From an uncultured Bacteroidales bacterium (GTDB taxonomy: Bacteria; Bacteroidota; Bacteroidia; Bacteroidales; Lentimicrobiaceae), in the NCBI GenBank assembly GCA_937894795.1, contig CALCQV010000068.1, positions 1 to 11,988 of the forward strand: 11,988 nt of DNA, in the 5' to 3' direction. Each line of letters begins with the position of its first letter. The stretch's first letter is position 1. The notes under the pieces were generated by a model. It saw only the letters and a list, made by a program, of their open reading frames with translations, was not told where the DNA came from and ran no database searches. The translations under genes and the position numbers were made by a program. Shown piece after piece: positions 1-6,514 of this stretch.

Positions 1-1649
1 AGTCCGCAAAGAGAGGTATCCCTGATCACTTCTGCCAGATTCTCCAGTTGCATCACACCCTTAAATCGTTCCAGCGTTTCATATCCGGCCTCATTCACCG
101 GTCGTCGAGTTATATTCTGCAATATCTCGTGCATTCTGCGTGAACCCTCACGGCATGGAATACACTTGCCGCAGCTCTCACGTTGAAGGAAGTCGGCGAA
201 GAACCTCGATATATCAACCATACAGGTATCCTCATCCATCACCACAATGCCACCCGATCCCATGATGGCACCGGCCTTTTGCAGCGACTCGTAATCCACA
301 ATTTCATCCAGACTGGCTTCTGGCAGACAGCTGCCTGAAGGACCTCCAATCTGAATAGCTTTAAGCTTTTTATGATCCTTCACCCCACCGGCCAGCGAGT
401 AAATCAGATCGCGAAGGCTCGTGCCCATGCTCACCTCAACCATGCCGGTATTCATCACCTTGCCTGATATAGCAAACACCTTGGTACCCTTGCTGGTAGG
501 CGTTCCTATGGAGGCGAACCATGAGGGGCCCCGTTCAATAATTTCGGGCACATTGGCCAGAGTCTCCACATTATTAACAACGGTAGGCTTGCCAAACAAT
601 CCCTTCACCACCGGGTAAGGCGGCTTTGGATTTGGAGTACCCCTCTTGCCCTCTATACTGGCAATCAGTGCAGTCTCCTCACCACATACAAATGCGCCGG
701 CTCCTTCTCTTATATGAATGTTAAGATTAAAGCCACTGCCCAGTATATCATGACCCAGGTAGCCGGCCTCAACTGCCGACTTTATAGCATGCTGCAAGCG
801 TTCTACAGCAAGTTTGTATGATGCTCTCAAATAGATGAAAGCTCTCTTTGCACGTATGGCATACGCAGCAATGATAACTCCTTCAATAAGCTTGTGCGGA
901 TCCCCTTCAAAGATGGCCCTGTCCATAAATGCACCCGGGTCACTCTCGTCGCCGTTGCAAATAAGATAGCGCTCATCGTCGGTGGTATTCAACGCCATGC
1001 GCCATTTACGCCCCGTAGGGAATCCTCCTCCCCCCCTGCCTCGCAAACCGCTGTCTTCAATGATCTCACAAACCTTATCACTCGAATATTTTTTAAGCAC
1101 GCGGGTCAGTGATTTATAGCCACCCCGGGCTTTATATTCATCAATCGACATAGGGTCAATGATACCGCAGTTTTTAAGCACAACACGGTTCTGCAATCTG
1201 AAGAAAGGCAAATCAGTAATGTTCCTCACGTCTTCCCATGGCTGCAGGTTCTCATGTGGATACTGCCCCAGCACCCCCTCCTCTGGTACCAGATAGTTCA
1301 ATATATGGTCGAGTATATACTCTGTTTTATGCTCTGTTACTTTTGCAAAAGAGATACGCTGCTTACCGGGCAGCTGCACATCCATCAAAGGCTCATTCAC
1401 GCACATGCCGGCGCATCCTGTTTCAATCACATCGGCTGCAATTCTTTTTTCTTCCAGGTAACTCTTCACTGATTTGATGGTATCACCTGCTCCTGCCACC
1501 ATGCCACAAGTACCGGCGCCAATGAATATTACAGGTCTCACCACTGAATCTCTTCTCAAACGGCTTAACAGCTCCTCCTCAATGGTCAGTTCCTGAACGG
1601 GCAACGTCACCTCGGCTGCAACACTCTCTTTTTTACCGGCTACTTTCAT
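1..1649 (-). CDS. nuoF: NuoF-like NADH-binding flavoprotein subunit of an NADH-linked [FeFe]-hydrogenase (HndC/HydB type), 3' end outside window
   Basis: This is the NADH-oxidising, FMN- and Fe-S-carrying subunit of a complex I-like or NADH-dependent hydrogenase module in the cytoplasm. Reading leftward from the ATG at 1649, 549 codons are open up to the left edge, with no stop. Residues about 35-125 form an N-terminal thioredoxin-like [2Fe-2S] domain with Cys48, Cys79 and Cys83; this extension is typical of HndC/HydB and absent from E. coli NuoF. Residues about 200-215 carry the glycine-rich NADH/FMN motif GRGGGGFPTG. An SLBB-like region follows. The SCGKCIPCR motif (about residue 490) and Cys548 in SLCG supply the four ligands of the N3-type [4Fe-4S] cluster. 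HndC/HydB relatives continue into a ferredoxin domain, which would lie off the window. The start overlaps the end of the nuoE-like gene by 17 bp, so the two are translationally coupled. Family is secure; the hydrogenase rather than complex I role is inferred from the N-terminal domain and the neighbouring genes. Confidence 0.93.
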   Translation of the reverse strand, partial: MKVAGKKESVAAEVTLPVQELTIEEELLSRLRRDSVVRPVIFIGAGTCGMVAGAGDTIKSVKSYLEEKRIAADVIETGCAGMCVNEPLMDVQLPGKQRISFAKVTEHKTEYILDHILNYLVPEEGVLGQYPHENLQPWEDVRNITDLPFFRLQNRVVLKNCGIIDPMSIDEYKARGGYKSLTRVLKKYSSDKVCEIIEDSGLRGRGGGGFPTGRKWRMALNTTDDERYLICNGDESDPGAFMDRAIFEGDPHKLIEGVIIAAYAIRAKRAFIYLRASYKLAVERLQHAIKSAVEAGYLGHDILGSGFNLNIHIREGAGAFVCGEETALIASIEGKRGTPNPKPPYPVVKGLFGKPTVVNNVETLANVPEIIERGPSWFASIGTPTSKGTKVFAISGKVMNTGMVEVSMGTSLRDLIYSLAGGVKDHKKLKAIQIGGPSGSCLPEASLDEIVDYESLQKAGAIMGSGGIVVMDEDTCMVDISRFFADFLQRESCGKCIPCREGSRRMHEILQNITRRPVNEAGYETLERFKGVMQLENLAEVIRDTSLCG

Positions 1650-2115
1650 ATACTGATGAATTGGAGATACAACTGTCAATTATTTCTTTCACCTTCTGCA
1701 CTTCCACACCATGAACATACTTGCCATTGATGTTAATAACCGGGCCTATGGCGCAGGCACCCATGCAGTCAACCACCTCAAGGCTATAGGTGCCATCACG
1801 GGTGGTCTGTCCCGCCTTGATCTTCAGCACCCGCTCCAGCTCCTGGATAATCTGCTGTGAAGCATTCACATGACAGGCTGTGCCGTGGCACACCGTTATA
1901 TGAAACCGTCCCCTTGGCTCAAACCTGAACTGGTCGTAAAAAGTAGCCACTCCGTATATCTTGCTCGTGGGCAAACCGGTCATCTGGCCTATTCGGTTAA
2001 TCGACTCTTCCGACAGATAGCCCAGCTCATTCTGAATCTCTTGCAGCAGCGGCAATAAACTATCACGCTTTGTATTGATATACCGCCTGATAACCTCATC
2101 AAGGATCTCTGACAT
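1633..2115 (-). CDS. nuoE: NuoE-like [2Fe-2S] thioredoxin-fold subunit of NADH-linked hydrogenase (HndA/HydC type)
   Basis: A 160-residue protein of the 24-kDa NuoE family, a usual length for HndA/HydC. The N-terminal part (residues 1-65) is the helical bundle, with the family signature around IYGVATFYDQF (residues 53-63). The C-terminal thioredoxin fold has the [2Fe-2S] ligands Cys76 and Cys81 (C-x4-C) and Cys117 and Cys121 (C-x3-C, in DCMGAC). In the complex it passes electrons between the flavin subunit and the rest of the Fe-S chain. It is the first gene of the leftward operon, and its last 17 bp overlap the nuoF-like gene. No Shine-Dalgarno sequence is evident upstream of the ATG at 2115, as is usual in Bacteroidota. 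The promoter must lie in the spacer shared with the sensory hydrogenase operon, where two palindromes sit 38-70 bp upstream of this start. Confidence 0.93.
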   Translation of the reverse strand: MSEILDEVIRRYINTKRDSLLPLLQEIQNELGYLSEESINRIGQMTGLPTSKIYGVATFYDQFRFEPRGRFHITVCHGTACHVNASQQIIQELERVLKIKAGQTTRDGTYSLEVVDCMGACAIGPVININGKYVHGVEVQKVKEIIDSCISNSSVYESSR

Positions 2116-2152
2116 CTTTCTGATAATTTGTTCAAACAGAGCATAAAGATAC

Positions 2153-2185
2153 TGTTATTCTTTTAACATTGTTATTTTTGTAACA
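2153..2185. promoter_or_regulatory. Tandem palindromic operator, two TGTTA-N6-TAACA sites
   Basis: Two perfect inverted repeats with 5-bp arms and 6-bp spacers lie at 2153-2168 and 2170-2185, offset by 17 bp. Both read TGTTA, six T-rich bases, TAACA. A weaker third match (TGCTA-N6-TCACC) lies at 2204-2219, exactly 34 bp beyond the second. Arm length and spacing fit a dimeric Crp/Fnr-family regulator; the sequence also resembles Rex-type operators (TTGTTAA-N4-TTAACAA). Both families link redox or gas signals to fermentative genes, but the regulator is not identified here. The sites lie between the divergent nuoE-like and [2Fe-2S] protein genes and could control both. Confidence 0.6.
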
Positions 2186-2206
2186 GCTTTTTTATCTTTT
2201 TTTTGC

Positions 2207-2214
2207 TATTTTTG
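2207..2214 (+). promoter_or_regulatory. Candidate Bacteroidota -7 promoter element for the sensory hydrogenase operon
   Basis: TATTTTTG matches the Bacteroidota -7 consensus TAnnTTTG and lies 52 bp before the ATG at 2267. No TTTG -33 element is found at the expected spacing; the nearest upstream TTTG (2177-2180) is too far and lies inside the second palindrome. An alternative -7 element is TAACTTTA at 2241-2248. On the other strand, TATCTTTA (2151 down to 2144) is a comparable weak candidate for the nuoE-like gene. T-rich sequence makes chance matches easy, so confidence is low. Confidence 0.3.
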
Positions 2215-2266
2215 TCACCATAAGGTTCATAAATAAATTGTAACTTTACAGTAAGCATAAAATAGG

Positions 2267-2515
2267 ATGAACGATAAGATCGATTTACAGATTTGCCTTG
2301 GCAGTTCCTGTTTCTCCAGAGGCAATAAGAAAATCGTAAAGGTGATAGAAGAATATATCAAGGCCAACAACCTCTCGGGGCGTGTCTACTTTCATGGTGG
2401 GCACTGCTTTTCCAAATGTGAGCAGGGCCCAACCCTGCTGGCAGATGGCAAGTATTTCCATCAACTTACTGAAGAATCAGTGAGTGAGGTACTCAACAAG
2501 CTTTTTGGCCTTTAA
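2267..2515 (+). CDS. Small thioredoxin-like [2Fe-2S] ferredoxin (TM1420-like, NuoE C-terminal domain)
   Basis: An 82-residue protein equivalent to the C-terminal thioredoxin-fold domain of NuoE/HndA, without the N-terminal helical bundle. The four cluster ligands are visible: Cys10 and Cys15 (C-x4-C, in ICLGSSC) and Cys47 and Cys51 (C-x3-C, in CFSKC), the latter followed by the usual EQGP loop. It probably binds one [2Fe-2S] cluster and shuttles electrons to or from a partner, most simply the hydrogenase-like protein encoded 12 bp downstream. Thermotoga maritima has a similar stand-alone protein (TM1420) next to its sensory hydrogenase gene, which supports that pairing. It is the first gene of the rightward operon. 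The ATG at 2267 is the only sensible start. Fold and cluster type are well supported; the partner is inferred. Confidence 0.88.
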   Translation: MNDKIDLQICLGSSCFSRGNKKIVKVIEEYIKANNLSGRVYFHGGHCFSKCEQGPTLLADGKYFHQLTEESVSEVLNKLFGL

Positions 2516-2527
2516 ACCGGTGCATTG

Positions 2528-4390
2528 ATGAACACGAAGCTAATAGATATTGACAGTAACATATGTGAAGCCTGCTACTCCTGTGTGAGGGTATGCCCGG
2601 TCAATGCCTTGCAGGTGCGCATTGACCAGGAAGCCCCTATAGTGGTTGACGACCGTTGTATAGGCTGTGGCAGCTGCCTCAAGGTATGTGCCCCCGGCGC
2701 CATCTCCTACCGTGAATCGTGCACCGAAACCAAGGCTATACTAGCCTCCGGTAAAAAAGTTGCCGCTATCATAGCCCCCAGTATCTCGGGTGAGTTTGTT
2801 GATATTACTGACTACCGCAAGTTCGTGCGCATGATTCGTGAACTGGGCTTCACCTATGTAAATGAAGTCTCCTTTGGAGTAGACATGGTGGCCGAACAAT
2901 ACAAGGAGCTCTTCAACAGCTTCATGGGCCGCTATTATGTTACAGCCAACTGTCCGCCTATTGTCTCTCTTATTGAGAAATACTACCCGGGGCTCATTGA
3001 TAACCTCGCCCCCATAGTATCACCCATGATTGCATCAGCCCAGCTTGCCCGCCAGCTATATGGTGAGGATATAGCTGTGGTATACATAGGCCCCTGCATT
3101 GGAGCCAAGAATGAAGCCCTGCGTTATGAGGGCCTCTCCAGAGTTGACTCTGTGCTCACTTTCGTGGAACTACGAAGGCTTTTTGCCGAATTCCAGATAA
3201 AAGAGAGCACCGTTGAGTACTCTGACTTCGATCCGCCCCTTGGCTATAAAGGATCCCTCTATGCCGTGAGCAATGGCATTCTGCAGGCTGCAGGTCTCAG
3301 TGAAAACCTCATGAACGGCAGTATTGTCACAGCCGAAGGCAAGGATAATGTGCTGGAGTCTATACGTGAATTCAATACCTCTATCGACTTTATACGCAAG
3401 CACTTCAACCTCTTCTACTGCGAGGGCTGCCTCATGGGCCCCGGCACCTCACTGGGCGGTAAGAAATATGTGCGCCGCACCCTCGTGACCGACTATGCCA
3501 ATAAGAAACTTAAAGACTTTAAAGTCGACGTATGGCAGGCCGCCTGTACCAAACATGTGGCACTTACCGACTTTAAGGCTAAGTTTATAAACGATGACCA
3601 GCGCGTAGAGCAACCCTCTGATGAGAAGGTTGACGAGATACTCAAGGTGATGGGTAAGCAAAACTCTGACTCCAAGGCAGGCTGTACCAGTTGCGGCTAT
3701 GAATCATGCCGTGATTTCGCCGAAGCAGTAGCCAAAGGACTTACCAAAACCGATATGTGCATCACTTACTCTATGAAGAGCAAGCACGATTTTATCAAAA
3801 CGCTCAAGCTCACCAACGAGAAGCTGGCCAAAACACAGGATGCATTGCTCGACTCGGAACGTAAAGCCCGTCATGAACAGCAGCTGGCACAGGAAGCCCT
3901 TGAAAGAACTTCCTCCATGCTCCAAAAACTACCAAGCGCCATTGTCATCGTTGATGAGAATCTAAAGGTCATTGAATCAAACCAGAGTTTCATTCATACC
4001 CTGGGTGAAGAAGCTGCCGAAATAAATGAAATTATTCCCGGCCTCGTGGGTGCCGACCTCAAAACCCTCCTGCCATTCCAGTTTTACAAACTCTTCACGG
4101 CAGTGCTCAGCAACAACGAGAACCTGGTGAACCGCGATGTACACCTGGGTGAACGACTGCTCAATGTATCAGTATTCTCCATTAAAAAAGGCAAGATCGC
4201 TGGTGCTGTGCTGCGCGATATGTACCTCCCCGAAGTACGTAAGGAGGAGGTAATCAACCGCGTTACCGAAGTTATTGATGAAAACCTAGACCTGGTGCAG
4301 AAGATAGCATTCCTACTCGGCGAAGGCGCCGCCAAAACTGAACGTATGCTGAATTCCATTATTGAATCACACAAAGCAGTAAAGAAATAA
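2528..4390 (+). CDS. hydS: Sensory [FeFe]-hydrogenase-like protein: 2x[4Fe-4S] ferredoxin, H-cluster domain, Fe-S motif, PAS
   Basis: A 620-residue putative H2/redox sensor. An in-frame TTG at 2525 is possible, but the ATG at 2528 is preferred. Residues 1-60 form a two-[4Fe-4S] ferredoxin (Cys13/16/19/23 and Cys44/47/50/54). Residues about 70-370 are the [FeFe]-hydrogenase large-subunit C-terminal domain with three altered H-cluster motifs: TANCPP (Cys142; Asn141 replaces the proton-relay Cys of TSCCP), GPCIGAKNE (Cys190; Gly188 replaces Met) and YCEGC (Cys298, Cys301; C-x2-C instead of the usual C-x3-C). A C-x2-C-x4-C-x16-C motif (Cys386, 389, 394, 411) resembles the Fe-S domain PF04060. A charged coiled coil (about 416-460), a PAS domain (about 463-570) and a helical tail follow. 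Such domain order is known from HydS-type sensory hydrogenases, which are poor catalysts. The symbol is by analogy. Output probably goes to the phosphatase encoded directly downstream. Confidence 0.88.
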   Translation: MNTKLIDIDSNICEACYSCVRVCPVNALQVRIDQEAPIVVDDRCIGCGSCLKVCAPGAISYRESCTETKAILASGKKVAAIIAPSISGEFVDITDYRKFVRMIRELGFTYVNEVSFGVDMVAEQYKELFNSFMGRYYVTANCPPIVSLIEKYYPGLIDNLAPIVSPMIASAQLARQLYGEDIAVVYIGPCIGAKNEALRYEGLSRVDSVLTFVELRRLFAEFQIKESTVEYSDFDPPLGYKGSLYAVSNGILQAAGLSENLMNGSIVTAEGKDNVLESIREFNTSIDFIRKHFNLFYCEGCLMGPGTSLGGKKYVRRTLVTDYANKKLKDFKVDVWQAACTKHVALTDFKAKFINDDQRVEQPSDEKVDEILKVMGKQNSDSKAGCTSCGYESCRDFAEAVAKGLTKTDMCITYSMKSKHDFIKTLKLTNEKLAKTQDALLDSERKARHEQQLAQEALERTSSMLQKLPSAIVIVDENLKVIESNQSFIHTLGEEAAEINEIIPGLVGADLKTLLPFQFYKLFTAVLSNNENLVNRDVHLGERLLNVSVFSIKKGKIAGAVLRDMYLPEVRKEEVINRVTEVIDENLDLVQKIAFLLGEGAAKTERMLNSIIESHKAVKK

Positions 4391-5575
4391 ATGGATAACA
4401 GGTTCTACATTGAGGTCAACGCCGAGCTTAAGTTCCACCACGAGTCACGTATTTGTGGCGATGTATTCATCTCGCGAAGGCTCAATGATGAGAACCGCAT
4501 TATTGCCGTATTGAGCGATGGCATGGGGCACGGCGTGAAAGCCAATATGTTGGCCACCCTCACTGCTACTATGGCCCTTAACTTTACCCTTGAACATAAG
4601 GAAATTCACCGTATTGCCGAAATCATCATGAATACCCTGCCTGTATGCAGTGAACGCAAGATGAGTTATGCCACCTTCACCATTGTTGATATTGAATTCG
4701 ACGGCAACGTACGCATACTGGAGTACGACAATCCCCAGGCTATAATTATGCGCGGCAACAAAGTGTTTGAACCCCAATGGACCTGCGTGATGCTTGAAGG
4801 CGATAAGAATGCAGGCAAGGAGATCAAAAGCTGCGAGTTCACCCCCGAGAAGGAAGACCGCATTATCTTCTTCAGCGATGGCGTGGCCCAGGCAGGCCTG
4901 GGTGGTGGCAAATACCCCTTTGGCTGGGGGCGCGACAACGTGCTTACCTATATCAATGAACTTATAAGCCATGAACCCGATATTGCCGCTCCCAACCTGG
5001 CGCATAAAGTGGTCAATATGGCCAACGTGAACGACGGATACCTATCAAAGGACGATACCAGCTGCGCCGTCATCTACTTCAGGCAGCCCCGCAAACTCCT
5101 TATCTGCTCAGGCCCCCCCTTTGAAGACCATAACGACAAGATGCTGGCCGAAAAGGTAGATAAGTTCGAGGGCAAGAAAATCGTTTGCGGTGCCACTACC
5201 GCCGATATCCTCGCCCGCGAACTCCACAGGCAGATTATTGATACCTTCGACTTTGATGACCCCGACCTCCCTCCCATTTCCCTCATGGATGGCGTAGACC
5301 TCGTGACCGAAGGAATACTCACCCTTGGAAAGGTTACTGAAATACTCAAGACTTACAACAGCAGCACCCGCCTCACCAAAGGACCTGCCGACCGAATTGT
5401 ACGGATGCTCATTGAAAGTGATGAAATCCATTTCATAATCGGCACTCGTATCAACATCGCCCATCAGGACCCCAGCCTACCCGTTGAGCTCGAAATACGA
5501 CGCACCGTCATAAAAAGAATTGCCAACCTCCTTGAACAAAAATTCCTCAAAGAGGTTTCCCTCACATTCATATAA
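4391..5575 (+). CDS. SpoIIE-family PP2C-type serine/threonine phosphatase linked to the sensory hydrogenase
   Basis: A 394-residue metal-dependent phosphatase. The N-terminal 235 residues form the SpoIIE/PP2C domain with the expected acidic metal ligands: Asp24 (GDVF), Asp43 in SDGMGHG, Asp163 in FFSDGV, and Asp221/Asp222 in DDTSC. Catalysis therefore looks intact. Residues about 240-394 form a separate domain with the motifs LICSGPP, KIVCGATTADILARE and DLVTEGILTLGKV, a pattern shared by phosphatases encoded beside clostridial sensory hydrogenases; I do not know its function. There is no signal peptide or membrane segment, so the protein is cytoplasmic. The ATG follows the hydS stop codon with no intervening base, implying coupled translation and a stoichiometric partnership. 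SpoIIE-type phosphatases usually dephosphorylate anti-sigma antagonist proteins; no such partner is seen here, so the substrate is unknown. Confidence 0.88.
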   Translation: MDNRFYIEVNAELKFHHESRICGDVFISRRLNDENRIIAVLSDGMGHGVKANMLATLTATMALNFTLEHKEIHRIAEIIMNTLPVCSERKMSYATFTIVDIEFDGNVRILEYDNPQAIIMRGNKVFEPQWTCVMLEGDKNAGKEIKSCEFTPEKEDRIIFFSDGVAQAGLGGGKYPFGWGRDNVLTYINELISHEPDIAAPNLAHKVVNMANVNDGYLSKDDTSCAVIYFRQPRKLLICSGPPFEDHNDKMLAEKVDKFEGKKIVCGATTADILARELHRQIIDTFDFDDPDLPPISLMDGVDLVTEGILTLGKVTEILKTYNSSTRLTKGPADRIVRMLIESDEIHFIIGTRINIAHQDPSLPVELEIRRTVIKRIANLLEQKFLKEVSLTFI

Positions 5576-5684
5576 TCAACTATATTTGTTTATAGCATCA
5601 TTATTTTGAGTTATCAGCCTAACCACCTGATATTTAGTCCATTTTAACCAGAATCAAATAAATCAATAACCTAATACCAAAATC

Positions 5685-6074
5685 ATGAAAATTACCTTTG
5701 AAGGAAACAAGAAAGTTATAGCCGACTACCGCGGCTATCGCATCGTTACTGACCAACCTGTAAGGGCAGGTGGCGATGGCTCAGCACCCGCTCCTTTCGA
5801 CCTCTTCCTTGCTTCATTAGGCACCTGCGCCGGCATATATGTCAAAAGTTTCTGCGACCAGCGCGGCATCCCTACCGATGGCATTAGCCTGTCGCAGGAA
5901 ACTAAGGTCAACCCTGAAACCCATCTCATCAGTGATCTTACCATCACTATCCACCTGCCTGCTTCTTTTCCTGAAAAGTATAAAGATGCCGTTATCAACA
6001 CAGCCAACCTCTGCGCTGTAAAACGGCACCTTCATAATCCACCCAATATGGTGGTTGAAGCTGTCATAGGCTGA
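5685..6074 (+). CDS. OsmC family peroxiredoxin-like protein
   Basis: A 129-residue OsmC/Ohr-fold protein, of usual length for the short YhfA-like branch. The two reactive cysteines are present: Cys48 in SLGTCAG at the start of the central helix, and Cys110 in NLCAVKRHL. The N-terminal strand region with DQP and the GGDGSAPAPFDLF loop (residues 29-41) are also typical. Members reduce organic or other hydroperoxides through the cysteine pair, with thiol cofactors, in the cytoplasm; the exact substrate cannot be read from the sequence. It lies 109 bp after the phosphatase gene, with no strong terminator between, so it could be partly co-transcribed with the hydrogenase operon or have its own promoter in the AT-rich leader. 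A role in protecting oxygen-sensitive Fe-S proteins is only a guess from context. Confidence 0.9.
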   Translation: MKITFEGNKKVIADYRGYRIVTDQPVRAGGDGSAPAPFDLFLASLGTCAGIYVKSFCDQRGIPTDGISLSQETKVNPETHLISDLTITIHLPASFPEKYKDAVINTANLCAVKRHLHNPPNMVVEAVIG

Positions 6075-6150
6075 TAGCTCCCTTCTCAGGACCAAACAAA
6101 CGGACATACCTCAGGCCGTCAACCTTTGAATCACTATTCAGGCTTGGCAA

Positions 6151-6176
6151 CTGTCGACCGTTTCGCAACGCGACAG
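6151..6176 (+). other. Bulged hairpin downstream of the OsmC gene
   Basis: CTGTCG (6151-6156) pairs with CGACAG (6171-6176). Inside it CGTT (6159-6162) pairs with AACG (6167-6170) around a TCGC loop, leaving a two-base bulge (6157-6158). No T-run follows, so it is not an intrinsic terminator by itself. It lies 29 bp before the terminator hairpin and would be in the 3' untranslated region of the OsmC mRNA or part of a small RNA. Confidence 0.4.
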
Positions 6177-6204
6177 ATTAAATCAAGATGTCAAAGAACA
6201 AATT

Positions 6205-6247
6205 CAATATCACCACCGATTTTTACAACCGGTGGTGATATTGTTTT
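6205..6247 (+). terminator. Rho-independent terminator of the OsmC transcript
   Basis: A perfect 14-bp stem, CAATATCACCACCG at 6205-6218 and its reverse complement at 6230-6243, encloses an 11-base loop and is followed by TTTT at 6244-6247. The position, about 130 bp past the OsmC stop, makes it the natural end of the rightward transcript. The U-tract is short but the stem is long. Confidence 0.8.
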
Positions 6248-6450
6248 AAAATGCATTTATATACCACTGAATTTCAACTCGGTATAACACACTGCAACAA
6301 TGCACGTTGCAGCTCTGTTATTGCATCTGCCACAATGTTAAATACTTGTGATATTCTCTATTTTTATATTCGTGCATTTTTTCGTAATTATATATGTCAA
6401 ATATCATGCCAATCTTTACATTTGGCAGTCCTGATTTTTGGGTACCCCTC

Positions 6451-6483
6451 AAAAAAAAACAGCACCGGTGGAATCACCGGTGC
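6451..6483 (-). terminator. Rho-independent terminator of the YbjQ-like gene
   Basis: GCACCGGTG (6462-6470) and CACCGGTGC (6475-6483) form a perfect 9-bp GC-rich stem with a 4-base loop. Read leftward, the stem is followed by a nine-T run (the A-run at 6451-6459). It lies 32 bp beyond the stop of the leftward gene at 6515, a classic intrinsic terminator. Confidence 0.9.
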
Positions 6484-6514
6484 AGTTTGCATATTCTTAC
6501 TTAGGCAATACTTA

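Larger units (their letters stand above)
6075..6514. other. Gene-free 440-bp stretch between convergent genes, rich in hairpins
   Basis: No credible coding region is seen on either strand. The stretch contains a bulged hairpin at 6151-6176, a 14-bp terminator hairpin at 6205-6243, a 7-bp inverted repeat CTGCAAC/GTTGCAG at 6292-6312, a 6-bp repeat TGCCAA/TTGGCA at 6407-6427, and a terminator for the leftward gene at 6462-6483. The part between about 6244 and 6450 is AT-rich and otherwise featureless. An in-frame 16-codon ATG-TGA stretch at 6188-6238 runs through the terminator and is not regarded as a gene. Confidence 0.6.

Noticed and set aside
2525..2527. TTG as start codon of the HydS-like gene
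   Set aside because: It would add one residue only; the ATG directly after it is the simpler start.
5580..5595. CTATA-N6-TATAG palindrome after the phosphatase gene as a terminator or operator
   Set aside because: Short AT-only arms and no T-run; easily expected by chance in an AT-rich spacer.
6188..6238. A 16-codon ATG-TGA frame overlapping the OsmC terminator
   Set aside because: Almost all of its second half is the terminator stem and loop; there is no sign of selection for coding.
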